Assembly: GCA_949825065.1 (NCBI GenBank)
Contig: OX463842.1
Span: forward strand, 49,517,011-49,581,010
Origin: Odontocerum albicorne
Lineage: Eukaryota > Arthropoda > Insecta > Trichoptera > Odontoceridae
Reading direction: 5' to 3'
Length of the DNA stretch: 64,000 bases
Positions 34,901 through 47,486 of the stretch are shown here, piece after piece. The notes beneath the pieces are model-generated. The model did not search any database, was not told the DNA's origin, and was given only the letters and a program-made list of their open reading frames with translations. The translations under genes were made by a program, and so were the position numbers. The first letter of the stretch is position 1; each line of letters starts with the position of its first letter.

Positions 34901-36982
34901 GTTCTACGTGTTTTCGTATTTTTCGTCCCTAACCTATTTTTCGAAATTACAATATTTCGCTAAGAAATAGACGGAAAGTTCATACTTTTCACCCATTAAA
35001 CTGGAAATGACGACCAAGATATGAGAATATATGTTCAAAATTAAGACAGAACTATTATTTATTTTACATTTTGAACTCAAAAACCTAGGCTTGACGACCA
35101 AGATGCACGAACATATATATAAATTCATGACATAATAAATATGTGTTCTAAATTTTTTCGTATTTTTACTCTCAAACCTAAAATTATTTGTAATATTATA
35201 TTTTGCTACAATTTTGATAAGAAATAGACGAAAAGTTCATACTTTTTACCCATAAAACTGGAAATGACGACCAAGGTATCAGAATATATGTTCAATAACA
35301 CAACAAAATTATTATTGGTTCGTCTTGTTTTCGTATTATCCGTCCCAAACAGAATTTTTTTTTAAATTTCAATATTTTGCATCAATGTTGATAAGAAATA
35401 GATTTCAAGTTCATACTTTTAACCCACAAAACTGGCAATGACGACCAAGATATAGGAATACATGTTCAAAATCGCCACAGCATTATTATTTGTTATACGT
35501 GTTTTCGTATTTTTCGTCCTACATCTCGAATCGAAGGTTTTAAGTTCATACTTTTCCCCCATAAAACTGGCAATGACGACCCAGATATCATAATATATGT
35601 TCAAAATCACGACAGCATTATTATTTGTTCTACGTGTTTTCGTAGTTTTGGTCTTAAACCTTGAATTGTTTGAAATTTCAATATTTTGCTCCAATTTTGA
35701 TAAGAAATAGACGGAAAGTTCATACTTTTCACCCATGAAACTGGCAATGACAACCAGGATATCAGAATATATATTCAAAATCACGACTGAATTATTATTG
35801 GTTCTACATGTTTTCGTATTTTCCGTCCCAAACGTCAATTTTTTTTAAATTTCAATATTTTGCATCAATTTGGATAAGAAATAGTCGTTAACTTCATACT
35901 TTTCCCCCATTAAACTGGCAATGACGACCAGGATATCAGTATATATATTTAAAAATTACGACTGATTATTTGTGTTACGTGTTTTCGTATTTTTGGTCCC
36001 AAACCTCAAATTTTTTGAAATTTCAATATTTGGTTTGAATTTTGATAAGAAATACTCGTAGACGGAAAGTTCATACTTTTCACCCATTAAACTGGAAATT
36101 ACGACCAAGATATAAGAATATATGTTCAAAATTACGACAGAATTTATATTTTTTCTACGTGTTTTCGTATTTTTCGTCCTTAACCTCTAATTCATCGAAA
36201 TTTCAATATTTATAAGCAAGGGCGGAAATTTCGTACTTTTCACTAAAAAAACTGGCATTGACGACCAAGATGCACGAACATGTGTACAAAATCACGACAA
36301 AAAGTAAAATTAGTTCTACATGTTTTCGTATTTTTACTCCCAAGCCTCAAATTTTTTGAAATTTCATATATTGGTACAATTTTGATAAGAAATAGACGAA
36401 AAGTTCAACTTTTCACCCATAAACCTGGAAATGATGACCAAGATATCAGAATATATGGTAAAAATCATGACAGTATTATTATTTGTTCTACGTGTTTTCG
36501 TAATTTCCGTCCCAAACCTCAATTATTTTTAAATTTCAATATTTTGCTGCAATTTGGTTAAGAAATAGACTTTAACTTCATACTTTTCACCCATAAACCT
36601 GGAAATGACGACCAAGATATCAGACTATATGTTAAAAATCATAGCAGAATTATTATTTGTTCCATGTTTTCCGTCCAAAACCTCATTTTTTTTTAAATCA
36701 CAATATTTTGCTTTAATTTTGATAAGAAATAGACTTAAAGTTCATACTTATCACCCATAAAACTGGCAATGACGACCACGATATCAGAATATATGTTCGA
36801 AATCACGAGAGCATTATTATTTGTTCTACGTGTTTTCGTATTTTTCGTCGCAAGCCTTTGTTTAAAATTTCAATATTTCGCAAAGAAATAGGTGGAAACT
36901 TCATACTTTTCAGCCATGAAACTATCAAAGACGACCAAGATATCAGAATATATGTTCAAAATCACGACAGAATTATTATTTG
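31931..36982. repeat. 5,052-bp duplicated satellite unit, copy 1
   Basis: This segment and 36983-42035 are head-to-tail copies, almost identical across about 29 monomers and one 377-bp insert. The shift is 5052 bp up to about 34090 and 5053 bp after, because one T run has 8 against 9 bases. The breakpoint lies inside attattatttgtt, shared by all three junction points (31931, 36983, 42036), as expected for unequal exchange between monomers. Confidence 0.92.
33343..33719 (+). mobile_element. Non-satellite insert, LTR-like (copy 1)
   Basis: A 377-bp stretch of unlike composition interrupts a monomer. It has a GC-rich part (33420-33490, ggccggccgcgcatcgcgcc), a self-complementary cgcgggcgcactcccgcgcc (about 33562-33581), a TATA-like attataaataccta (33592-33605), and a poly(A)-signal-like caaataaagtattcattcac (33615-33634), then tgttttatttatttaccaac. 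That order resembles U3-R-U5 of an LTR. tgttacct (33500) to accaaca (33682) would be a TG...CA span of 183 bp, but no target duplication is seen and the flanking monomer phases do not match, so satellite was lost at the insertion site. Not coding. Confidence 0.45.
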
Positions 36983-39900
36983 TTATAAGTGTTTTCGTGT
37001 TTTTCGTCCCAAACCTTGAATTGTTTGAAATTTCAATATTTTGCTCCAATTTAGAAAGAAAAAAACGGAAAGTTTCTTCTTACAATTTTGATATTCTTAT
37101 AGACGAAAAGTTCATTCTTTTCACCCATAAAACTGGAGATGACGACCAAGATATCAAAATATATGTTCAAAATCACGACAAAATTATTATTTGTCCTACA
37201 GATTTTCGTATTTTTTGTACTAAACCACTAATTTTTCGAAATTTAATATTTCGCTAAGAAATAGGTGTAAAGTTCATACTTTTCACCCACGAAACTAGCA
37301 ATGACGACCAATATATCAGAATATGTGTTCAAAATCACGACAGAATCATTATTTGTTTTACGTGTTTTCGTATTATTCGTCCTAAACCTCTAATTTATCG
37401 AAATTTTCATATTTTGCGTCAATATTTATAAGCATAGGGCGGAAATTTCGTACTTTTTACTCAAAAATCTAGCATTGACGACCAAGATGCACGATAATAT
37501 GTGCAAAACCATGACATAATTAATATTTGTTCTATATGTTCTCGTAATTTTACTCCCAAACCTCAAATTTTTTTAAATATCATATTTTGCTACAATTTTG
37601 ATAAGTAATAGACGAAAAGTTCATACTTTTCCCCCATAAAACTGGAGATGACGACCAAGATATCAAAATATATGTTCGAAATCACGACAAAATTATTATT
37701 TGTTCTACGTGTTTTCGTATTATCCGTCCCAAACCTCAATTTTTTGTGAAACTTCAATATTTTCCTCCAATTTTGATAAGAAATAGGCGGAAAGTTCATA
37801 CTTTTCGCCCATAAAACTGGAAATTACCACCAAGATTTCAAAATATATGTTCAACATTACGACAGAATTATTATTTGTTCTACGTGTTTTCGTATTTTGG
37901 TCCCAAACCTCTAACTTTCGAAATTACAATATTTCGCTAAGAAATAGACGGAAAGTTCATACTTTTCACGCATGAAACTAGCAATGACGACCACGATATC
38001 AGAATATATGTTCGAAATCACGAGAGCATTATTATTTGTTCAACGTATTTACGTATTTTTCGTCCCAATCCTCAAATTTTTAAAAATATGTATATTTTGC
38101 TTCAATTTTGATAAGAAATAGATTGAAAGTTCATACTTATCACCCATAAAACTGGCAATGTCGACCAAGATATCAGAATATATGGTCAAAATCACGACAT
38201 CATTATTATTTGTTCTACGAGTTTTCGTATTATTCGTCCTAAACTTCTAATTTATCGAAATTTCAATATTTTGCGTCAATATTTATAAGCAAAGGGCGGA
38301 AATTTGTACAATTCACTCAAAAAACTAGCATTGACGACCAAGATGCACGATAATATTTGCAAAACCATGATTTTTTGAAATTTTATATTTTGGTCTCAAA
38401 TATAAAATTTAACATTTTCAATTTCACCTCGATAAATTATAGTAAACAGTCCAAAGGTCACATGCCCGACATGAGGCCGGCCGCGCATCGCGCCGCATTC
38501 GATACTAGAAAGAGAACGCATCACGCTGTCTCGCCGGTTCCGTAAATAGATTGTTACCTACAATACTATTTACGATATCTACAATACTTCAATCGACTGA
38601 GATAAAAGTATATCGCGGGCGCACTCCCGCGCCCATTCTGAAATATTATAAATACCTACGTACTATCAAATAAAGTATTCATTCACTCTCTCCTTCCGCA
38701 TTGCGATTTAACGTGTTTTATTTATTTACCAACAATCAAAATCATCATATACCTTTAAGGGACATTTCCCTAAACTAGCAATGACGACCAATATATCGGA
38801 ATATATGTTAAAATCACGACAGAATTAATATTTTGTTTAACATGTTTTTTTTTCATACTTTTCACCCATAAAACTGGAAATGACGACCAAGATATCAAAA
38901 TATATGTTTAAAATCACGACAGCATTATTATTTGTTCTACGTGTTTTCGTATTTTTTGTCCTAAACCTCTAATTTTTCGAAATTAAAATATTTCGCTAAG
39001 AAATAGGCGGAAAGTTCATATTTTTCACCCATGAAACTAGCAATGAAGACCAATATATCGGAATATATGTTCAAAATCACGACAGAATTAATATTTGTTC
39101 AACGTGTTTCCGTGTTTTCCGTCCAAAACCTCATTTTTTTTTAAATCACAATATTTTGCTTCAATTTTGATAAGAAATAGACTTAAAGTTCATACATATC
39201 ACCCATAAAACTGGCAATTACGACCACGATATCAGAATATATGTTCGAAATCACGACAGCATTATTATTTGTTCTACGTGTTTTCGTATTTTGCGTCGCA
39301 AGCCTTTGTTTAAAATTTCAATATTTCGCAAAGAAATAGATGGAAACTTCATACTTTTCAGCCATGAAACTATCAAAAACGACCAAGATATCACAATATA
39401 TGTTCAAAATCACGACAGAATTATTATTTGTTCTACGTGTTTCCGTATTTTTTGTCTTAAACATCAATTTTTTTTAAAATTCAATATTTTGCTTCAATTT
39501 TGATAAGAAATAGACTTAAATTTCATATACTTTTCACCCATAAAACTGGAAATGACGACCAAGATATCAGAATATATGTTAAAAATCACTACAAAATTAT
39601 TATTTGTGTTACGTATTTTCGTATTTTCCGTCCCAAACCTCAACTTTTTTAAAATTTCAATATTTTGCTTCAGTTTTGTTAAGAAATAGGTTTAAAGTTC
39701 ATACTTTTTCCCCATAAAACTGGCAATGACGACCAAGATATCATAATATATGTTCAAAATCACGACAGCATTATTATTTGTTCTACGTGTTTTCGTAGTT
39801 TTGGTCCCAAACCTTGAATTGTTTGAAATTCCAATATTTTGCTCCAATTTTGATAAGAAATAGACGGAACGTTCATACTTTTCACCCGTGAAACTAGCAA

Positions 39901-42035
39901 TGACGACCATGACATCAGAATATATGTTCAATATCACGACTGAATTATTATTTGTTCTACGTGTTTTCGTATTTTTCGTCCCTAACCTATTTTTCGAAAT
40001 TACAATATTTCGCTAAGAAATAGACGGAAAGTTCATACTTTTCACCCATTAAACTGGAAATGACGACCAAGATATGAGAATATATGTTCAAAATTAAGAC
40101 AGAACTATTATTTATTCTACATTTTGAACTCAAAAACCTAGGCTTGACGACCAAGATGCACGAACATATATATAAATTCATGACATAATAAATATGTGTT
40201 CTAAATTTTTTCGTATTTTTACTCTCAAACCTAAAATTATTTGTAATATTATATTTTGCTACAATTTTGATAAGAAATAGACGAAAAGTTCATACTTTTT
40301 ACCCATAAAACTGGAAATGACGACCAAGGTATCAGAATATATGTTCAATAACACAACAAAATTATTATTGGTTCGTCTTGTTTTCGTATTATCCGTCCCA
40401 AACAGAATTTTTTTTTAAATTTCAATATTTTGCATCAATGTTGATAAGAAATAGATTTCAAGTTCATACTTTTAACCCACAAAACTGGCAATGACGACCA
40501 AGATATAGGAATACATGTTCAAAATCGCCACAGCATTATTATTTGTTATACGTGTTTTCGTATTTTTCGTCCTACATCTCGAATCGAAGGTTTTAAGTTC
40601 ATACTTTTCCCCCATAAAACTGGCAATGACGACCCAGATATCATAATATATGTTCAAAATCACGACAGCATTATTATTTGTTCTACGTGTTTTCGTAGTT
40701 TTGGTCTTAAACCTTGAATTGTTTGAAATTTCAATATTTTGCTCCAATTTTGATAAGAAATAGACGGAAAGTTCATACTTTTCACCCATGAAACTGGCAA
40801 TGACAACCAGGATATCAGAATATATATTCAAAATCACGACTGAATTATTATTGGTTCTACATGTTTTCGTATTTTCCGTCCCAAACGTCAATTTTTTTTA
40901 AATTTCAATATTTTGCATCAATTTGGATAAGAAATAGTCGTTAACTTCATACTTTTCCCCCATTAAACTGGCAATGACGACCAGGATATCAGTATATATA
41001 TTTAAAAATTACGACTGATTATTTGTGTTACGTGTTTTCGTATTTTTGGTCCCAAACCTCAAATTTTTTGAAATTTCAATATTTGGTTTGAATTTTGATA
41101 AGAAATACTCGTAGACGGAAAGTTCATACTTTTCACCCATTAAACTGGAAATTACGACCAAGATATAAGAATATATGTTCAAAATTACGACAGAATTTAT
41201 ATTTTTTCTACGTGTTTTCGTATTTTTCGTCCTTAACCTCTAATTCATCGAAATTTCAATATTTATAAGCAAGGGCGGAAATTTCGTACTTTTCACTAAA
41301 AAAACTGGCATTGACGACCAAGATGCACGAACATGTGTACAAAATCACGACAAAAAGTAAAATTAGTTCTACATGTTTTCGTATTTTTACTCCCAAGCCT
41401 CAAATTTTTTGAAATTTCATATATTGGTACAATTTTGATAAGAAATAGACGAAAAGTTCAACTTTTCACCCATAAACCTGGAAATGATGACCAAGATATC
41501 AGAATATATGGTAAAAATCATGACAGTATTATTATTTGTTCTACGTGTTTTCGTAATTTCCGTCCCAAACCTCAATTATTTTTAAATTTCAATATTTTGC
41601 TGCAATTTGGTTAAGAAATAGACTTTAACTTCATACTTTTCACCCATAAACCTGGAAATGACGACCAAGATATCAGACTATATGTTAAAAATCATAGCAG
41701 AATTATTATTTGTTCCATGTTTTCCGTCCAAAACCTCATTTTTTTTTAAATCACACTATTTTGCTTTAATTTTGATAAGAAATAGACTTAAAGTTCATAC
41801 TTATCACCCATAAAACTGGCAATGACGACCACGATATCAGAATATATGTTCGAAATCACGAGAGCATTATTATTTGTTCTACGTGTTTTCGTATTTTTCG
41901 TCGCAAGCCTTTGTTTAAAATTTCAATATTTCGCAAAGAAATAGGTGGAAACTTCATACTTTTCAGCCATGAAACTATCAAAGACGACCAAGATATCAGA
42001 ATATATGTTCAAAATCACGACAGAATTATTATTTG
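36983..42035. repeat. 5,053-bp duplicated satellite unit, copy 2
   Basis: Second copy of 31931-36982. Visible differences are few: c to t at the position matching 32190, ttaataagc against ttataagc, catactaatc against catacttatc, the T-run length and a handful of others. The duplication is therefore very recent, or an assembly effect. Confidence 0.92.
38395..38771 (+). mobile_element. Non-satellite insert, LTR-like (copy 2)
   Basis: Copied with the 5-kb unit from 33343-33719 and apparently identical to it. It is not an independent insertion. Confidence 0.45.
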
Positions 42036-43146
42036 TTCTACGTGTTTACGTATTTTCCGTCCTAAACCTCATTTTTTTTTAAATTTCAATATTTTGCTTC
42101 AATTTTGATAAGAAATAGACTTAAAGTTCCTATACTTATCACCCATAAAACTGGAAATGACGACCAAGATATCAGAATATATGTTAAAAATCACGACAAA
42201 ATTATTATTTGTGTTACGTATTTTCGTATTTTCCATCCCAAACCTCAAATTATTTTAAATTTCAATATTTTGCTTCAATTTTGTTAAGAAATAGAATTAA
42301 AGTTCATACTTTCACCCATTAAACTGGCAATGACGACCAAGATATCATAACATATGTTCAAAATCACGACAGCATTATTATTTGTTGTACGTGTTTTCGA
42401 ATTTTTGGTCCCAAACCTTGAATTGTTTGAAATTTCAATATTTTGCATCAATTTTTACAAGAAATAGCCGGAAAGTTCGTACTTTTCACCCATAAAACTG
42501 GCAATGACGACCAAGATATCCGAATATTTGTACAAAATCACGACATCATTATTATTTCTTGAACATGTTTTCGTGTTTTTTTTTTCCTTAACCTATAATT
42601 TGGCGAAATTTCAATATTTAACGTCAATATTTCAAAGAAATAGACAGAAATTTCATTTTTTTCATTTGAAAAATTGACGTTGACGTCCAAGTTTACAAAC
42701 ATATAATAATATGTTCAAAATCGCGATAGAATTATTATTTGTTTTACGTGTTTTCGTATTTTTCGTCCTTTACCTAAATTTTTAGAAATGTCAATATTTT
42801 GCGTCTATATTTATAAGTAAAAGGCGGAAATTTTATTCTTTTCTCTCATAAAACTGGCATTGAAGGCCAAGATATTTGAATATACTCGTATGTACTAAAT
42901 CCCGACAGAATTATTATTTGTTTGATGTGTTTCAGCAATTATAGTCCTATACCGGAATTTTTTCGAAATTTCAATATGTTGCGTCAATATTTATAAAAAA
43001 TAGCAATTTCCTACATTTGACTCGATAAACTACCATTGACGTCCAAGAATATGTATTCAAAATCAGAACACAATTATTATTTTTTCAAAGTATTTTCGTG
43101 GTTTTTGTCCCAAATATCGAATTTTCAATATTTTGCGTGAATATTA

Positions 43147-43256
43147 TTTTACACTTTGAATGAATTTTATTTACACTTTGAAGAATATTATTTACACTTT
43201 GAATGAATTTTGTTTTCACTTTGAAGAATATTATTTACACTTTGAAAGAATATAAT
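43147..43256. repeat. About 22-bp tandem repeat, five units
   Basis: Five units of the form tttacactttgaatgaattt / tttacactttgaagaatatt at the right edge of the satellite array. They are followed to about 43430 by AAT/TTA-rich simple sequence. Confidence 0.8.
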
Positions 43257-43430
43257 ACATTTCATAATATTCAAATAATATGGATTATTATTAACAATAA
43301 ATCATTTTTAATATTAAAATAATAAATAATAATTTATTAATAAGTATAAAATATTTAATAATAATAAATAGTTATTTAATGATAATTAAATAATAATATA
43401 ATACACCGTTTCACTTTTTGTGACGTTCAG

Positions 43431-44786
43431 ACCAATTTGCCCTACCGCGCCGTTTCACTTCAAAAAATATGTACGAGTATAAAAAAAATAAAAATTAATA
43501 AATAAGGAATAATTGTCAAGCCGAAACAACTAACTCCCTATTATGTATGTAAAAAGAAAACTTTCTTGAAAAATATTTTCTAGAATGTTGAAAATGTCAA
43601 TATGTAAGACCCTATTCAAAAGACCCATAAAACAAATTGTTCCATTTAGCAATTTTCTTTTTTTTTAATTTTAAGTCCGAAAGACTGACGGACTTCACTC
43701 CTTGTCGCTGTCCATCCAGATAGTAGGACAGTTTAAATTTAAATGGTATAATGTAAACACAAAAATATGTTTTGGGCAAGTGTTTATTTATCTGGCCCCT
43801 TATTTATGGGGGGCCCAATGCTTTTCCGATTGCGGCCGTCAGCTCGTCGGATTTATGGTTCTCCTCTGCAGTTCGCTGTATCGGTTTTGCCGTGACATCT
43901 TCAACTGGGGCCCGGAATCGACATAACTTTAAATAATGACGTTACAGAAACATAGATACATTCTGAAAAACATATATATGTATATTTGATAGTACACCCT
44001 TTTTGAGGTGGATAAAGAGGACGCATCTCCATGTTTTTATATCAATGCACACAGCCTTATTTTTTTTTTTAATACGACATGAATCAAGGAATATTAAATT
44101 GAAACAGTATATTTTTTTTCCATTATAATTGTAAATCGTATCACTATGCGCATTTCAGCACACACTGTCTTCCTCAGGTGAGTTTTTTAAAAACTAAATT
44201 ATACATTCTTTATTCTAGAATTTATACTCAATATTATTTAAAACAAATGTATTGCACGAAATTCAAATTTAATGAGAATGAAAAAAAAAAACACTCTGTT
44301 CAAAAAGGCATATTTGATTTCATTCGGATAGATTAAAATTTCAAACATTCTCAAGTAGTAAGTCACGGTTTTTTTTTTATAAATCATGATTTATAAAAAA
44401 ATCATGATGTAATAAAAAAAAAGGCTTTTAGATTTATCTTATTGTATTGTATTATAAAGGTGCTTCATTGGAAAATATACTATGATTTTATTTTGGATTT
44501 TTTTTTCGATAGTCAAGACTCTCAAGATTAATTTCCACGGGAGGGTTGTTTTTTCTGAAATTTACAATTGACCACAAAAAGGGAGTTTTTCACTTTATAA
44601 ACATGATAATGCAACGAGAAAGGTGTTTTTAAAAAATGCAATGGACTTTACGTAAACGCTGATTATGCAATTAAGATCCACAAAAAAACATATATTTTTT
44701 AGTTTATTTTGGAGGCTTGTAAATTTTATTTCAAAATATATAACTGTAAAACTTTGTTAAAAACAAGATTAATTCACCTTCCTTTA
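43431..44786. other. Intergenic with one GC-richer patch
   Basis: Around 43790-43920 there is a GC-richer patch within a 74-codon frame (43702-43926). It includes attgcggccgtcagctcg and does not match a family I know. The rest is AT-rich with homopolymer runs and short direct repeats (aaatcatgat near 44380-44410). Confidence 0.35.
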
Positions 44787-45145
44787 TTTGTTTAACACTT
44801 TTATTGCAAATTTAATCTGGCGGGATTATTGCCAGGCGGCAATCTCTTCCAGCCAATCAGACAAAAGTAAATGAAGCAAGTTACTTGGTCACATAAATCA
44901 TTCAAATGACTATCCATCCCACGCGAAATCCATAAACATATACGTGAGGATAGGCCCACGAACCCCACAAAGACGGACAATTACCCGAATATTATTTTTC
45001 TCATTAAGTGAAATAACATCAATCTAAAAGAAAGGAAGGGACGGTGGAGAGAAAAGGAAAAGAAAAATTAAGAATGAAACACCTTATTTTACTGACTAGA
45101 AATTAAGAGTTTTTTCAGTCGCTTCTTAAAGCGTGCCAAGGACGG
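44787..45145 (-). pseudogene. LINE family Y 3' end
   Basis: On the minus strand the last codons read RLKKLLISSQ and a stop. An untranslated region follows, ending in a gcaataaaagtgttaaac-type tail with simple A/T repeats. It contains the family markers attgccaggcggcaatctct and ccacaaagacggacaatta on the plus strand. The best coding part is preserved in the copy at 58935-59420. Confidence 0.65.
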
Positions 45146-45149
45146 ACGG

Positions 45150-45222
45150 AGCGATCCTTTATAAAAGGGCATAAGATCTTCCGACCTGAGGGATGCGGGT
45201 TCAATTCCCGCTGGAACCAGAT
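45150..45222 (+). repeat. tRNA-derived SINE fragment
   Basis: gatgcgggttcaattcccgc has a paired T-arm (gcggg/cccgc) enclosing box B and is followed by tggaaccag, like a tRNA 3' half. The 5' half does not fold into a cloverleaf. It abuts the LINE family Y copy. Confidence 0.5.
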
Positions 45223-46044
45223 TTTCTTTAAAAATTAAAAGGATTCCTTAACATTTTTTCTGGTTGGTTCAAAAGTATTGCTTCATGGTAACAAGCCTGC
45301 CAAGTTGTACGTTATACAACTAAAGTGTAAATACAATACGATAAATTAATGTAGTCATTGGTAGGTAAAAATTACAGTAGGATGTTTTTCGAAGGATGTA
45401 ACACACAACGTGGGTTTCGATCTGGTAACCTTTACCATACCAGTTTTTGACGCGTCGATTGTTTTTCTCGCGAAATGATGCAATCATCGCAAGAATATGG
45501 TTTTGATGTTTTGAAGCGTCCTGTTTATATATTCTGATTTCGTCGAAATTTTCATTTTGTACAAAACTTTGATAAGATCTTTGTTTAAAATGTTGAGAAA
45601 CTCTGGTTCAGGCCATCAAGCCAAAGCCGAACACTTGTCCCTCGCTCAAGCCGAACAGTTTAATTGAACTTATAAATCTTCTGCAGGAGATTTAAGTTTA
45701 ACGGAATTAAAGTTTAAAAATTTGAGATTAGGAGATCGCGAGGAGAAGGGTTAACGAAAAGAGGACGGTATTGGATTTTAGGATCACGGGGATAAGAAAT
45801 GTAAGACATCCGGAATTGATGACGACAGTAATTGCCCCCTATATTTCAAGATGTTAAACATCACTTATAATTCGGTCAATAGCACAATTTATCAAAGCAT
45901 TATACAATATACTAACTTTGGTTTAACATTCAATTCATGTTAACTTGTTAGTTAAATAGTACTACAGTAGTTACTGTCTCGTTTCGTTTAATTTGTTATT
46001 GGAACAAATCTTTACAGAATGGAAAGTTCAGTGCCATACTTGTA
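45223..46044. other. Intergenic, nothing firm
   Basis: No gene seen. Short direct repeats with aagccgaaca at about 45620-45660. Ends at a TA (46043-46044) next to a mariner end. Confidence 0.35.
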
Positions 46045-46864
46045 CTGGATCTTTCAATAAGGACGCTCGATTTTGAAATGTAAATAAAACAAGTTGTGTG
46101 TGAGATATTTCCTGATTTTTTTTATATTTGAAAGAATATTTTATGGCATTAAGTATAAAATATCACATCGTTCAAATATCTGCCGCGGCTTTGCTTAGTG
46201 GCACGTATTCGGGAGGTCCAATTTTCGAAGACTTTGTCGCATAAATCTGGCTGAATTTGCTGGATGGCGTTCGTTATGTTGACTTTGAGGGCATCGGTTG
46301 TTTGCGGTTTATACTCATAGACCTGCGATTTAAGATAGCTCCAAAGGAAGAAGTATAAAGGTGCTAAATAGCACGATTTCGTCGCCACATTCGCTTCATA
46401 ACCTTGCCCTCAAATCGCTCGTGCAGAATGTCCATCGTGGCATGCGCTGTGTGGCATATAGCGCCGTCCTGATGGAACCACATGTCGTCGGTATCCATAT
46501 CATCCAGTTTAGGCCACAATAAGTTGCTTATCATCGATCTGTAGCGCTCGTCGTTGACGGTTATGGCAATGCCAGTTTCGTTTTGGAAGAAGTATGCACC
46601 GATGATTTCGACAGAATCCGCACCAAACAGTGACTTTCTCGGGATGTATTTGGTGCTGGTGTTATAAATAGCGCCCCTAAACAGATTGTAACTAACGCCC
46701 CCTCCTACCCTTTGCTCAGTGCCCAATTGGAAATGCTTCACTTTTTCATTCCAAATGATGGGCTTGGGTGATGATGTATATCGCATCACATAACAAATCA
46801 CTTCAGTTTACGTCTCGCTTTCTTCTTCGCAAAGGCGTCTCCGGTGGCACTGAAGTCCATATTC
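46045..46864 (-). pseudogene. DD41D-type mariner transposase, 5'-truncated and broken
   Basis: The outer end is ctggatctttcaataaggac (46045 onward), matching the aagggtctttcaaattgagc ends of copies 1-3. Minus-strand frames 46801-46364 and 46388-46149 together cover the second half of the transposase. They contain IIGAYFFQNETG, NDERYRSMISNLLWPKLDDM, MWFHQDGAICHTAHATMDIL (second catalytic D), then a frameshift, APLYFFLWSYLKSQVYEY and the end GRYLNDVIFYT. The residue that should be the third catalytic D is Y here (PLY for PLD). Counting through related copies gives about 41 residues between the second and third D, the DD41D spacing of rosa-like mariners. The N-terminal half and first D are missing or unreadable. 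Confidence 0.75.
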
Positions 46865-46902
46865 ACTGTTATGACTTATTCTATTGATTCCATTTATTTT
46901 TT

Positions 46903-46975
46903 GCATGGCCCAATGTTAGAACATATATTTCTTAGTTTTGGGTTCGATTTCCAAGTGCTCAAAAATGAATAAAAA
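46903..46975 (+). repeat. tRNA-derived SINE head
   Basis: atggcccaatgttagaacat (box A-like) and, about 30 bp on, tgggttcgatttcca (box B-like), then an A-rich stretch with aatgaataaaaat. It lies between two mariner remnants. Confidence 0.5.
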
Positions 46976-47023
46976 TGGACACTTTAAATAAGAAATCATC
47001 CTAGTTGAAAATATATTTAAATA

Positions 47024-47486
47024 TAGGGTCTTTCAAATTGAGCGTTTTTTAAATTCTTTGATAAAATACGGCGTCGCGAAATATGGCGTCGCCAACTTGC
47101 CTGGGTCTTGTGACACTTGAGAAGTGTAATGTATGGCATTTATAAAAATGGAGTCGTATACAATACAACAACGCGTTCAATTTGTTAAATTATTTTATGA
47201 AAATGGGGCGTTCAGGGAAAAATGTTTTTAGAAAATATTTACGGGGTGCGTAATCGTCCATCTGAAAGCACTACGAGTATCAATCGAATTGTTAAAACAT
47301 TTCAAGGAACTGGTTCGGTGGCAGATAAAAGAAGAGAAAGATATAGCCGTAGCAGTCGTTCACAAGATCATATTGATTTGGTCCAGCATCGTGAAAGTGT
47401 TGCTGAAGACCCAGAAATGCCCATTAGTTGACGTTCACAACAAGTTGGACTCAGTAAACCCACACTATTGTTGTATATAGATTTAT
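47024..47486 (+). mobile_element. DD41D-type mariner, 5' half only
   Basis: Starts after TA (47022-47023) with tagggtctttcaaattgagc. At about 47150 it encodes SYTIQQRVQFVKLFYENGAF and continues after a frameshift as NIYGVRNRPSESTTSINRIV (47222-47431), then ESVAEDPEMPIS and, with another shift, SQQVGLSKPTLL. This is the paired helix-turn-helix DNA-binding region that copies 1 and 2 have lost. The catalytic half and right end are missing beyond about 47486. Confidence 0.8.

Larger units (their letters stand above)
24310..43140. repeat. Satellite array, about 174-bp monomers
   Basis: Almost 19 kb of head-to-tail monomers, mostly 165-178 bp. For example, gacgacc starts at 34501, 34675 and 34849, which is 174-bp steps. 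Conserved words in order are aatgacgaccaagatatcag, aatatatgttcaaaatcacg, gaattattatttgttctacg, gttttcgta, tcccaaacct, ttgataagaaatagac and gttcatacttttcacccata. A second monomer type has caagatgcacgaacaaatgt and aagcaaagggcggaaatttc. Edge monomers (24310-24820 and 42650-43140) are more diverged, and the leftmost are longer. About 100-110 units in all. Its many short frames are by-products, since 174 is a multiple of 3. Function unknown; heterochromatin or a centromere-like role is only a possibility. Confidence 0.95.

Noticed and set aside
35419..35838. 139-codon minus-strand frame with a repeating peptide (and its copy at 40472-40891)
   Set aside because: A by-product of 174-bp monomers being a multiple of three. 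No start context or other coding evidence.
24310..43140. CRISPR-like repeat-spacer structure
   Set aside because: Repeats are contiguous 174-bp monomers without unique spacers, and the genome is eukaryotic.
43702..43926. 74-codon frame in a GC-richer patch
   Set aside because: No family match, no splice sites, and no continuation up- or downstream. Kept only as a note in the intergenic entry.
45150..45222. Possible functional tRNA gene (T-arm gcgggttcaattcccgc)
   Set aside because: Only the 3' half resembles a tRNA. No matching acceptor, D-arm or anticodon stem can be drawn, so it is called a SINE fragment.
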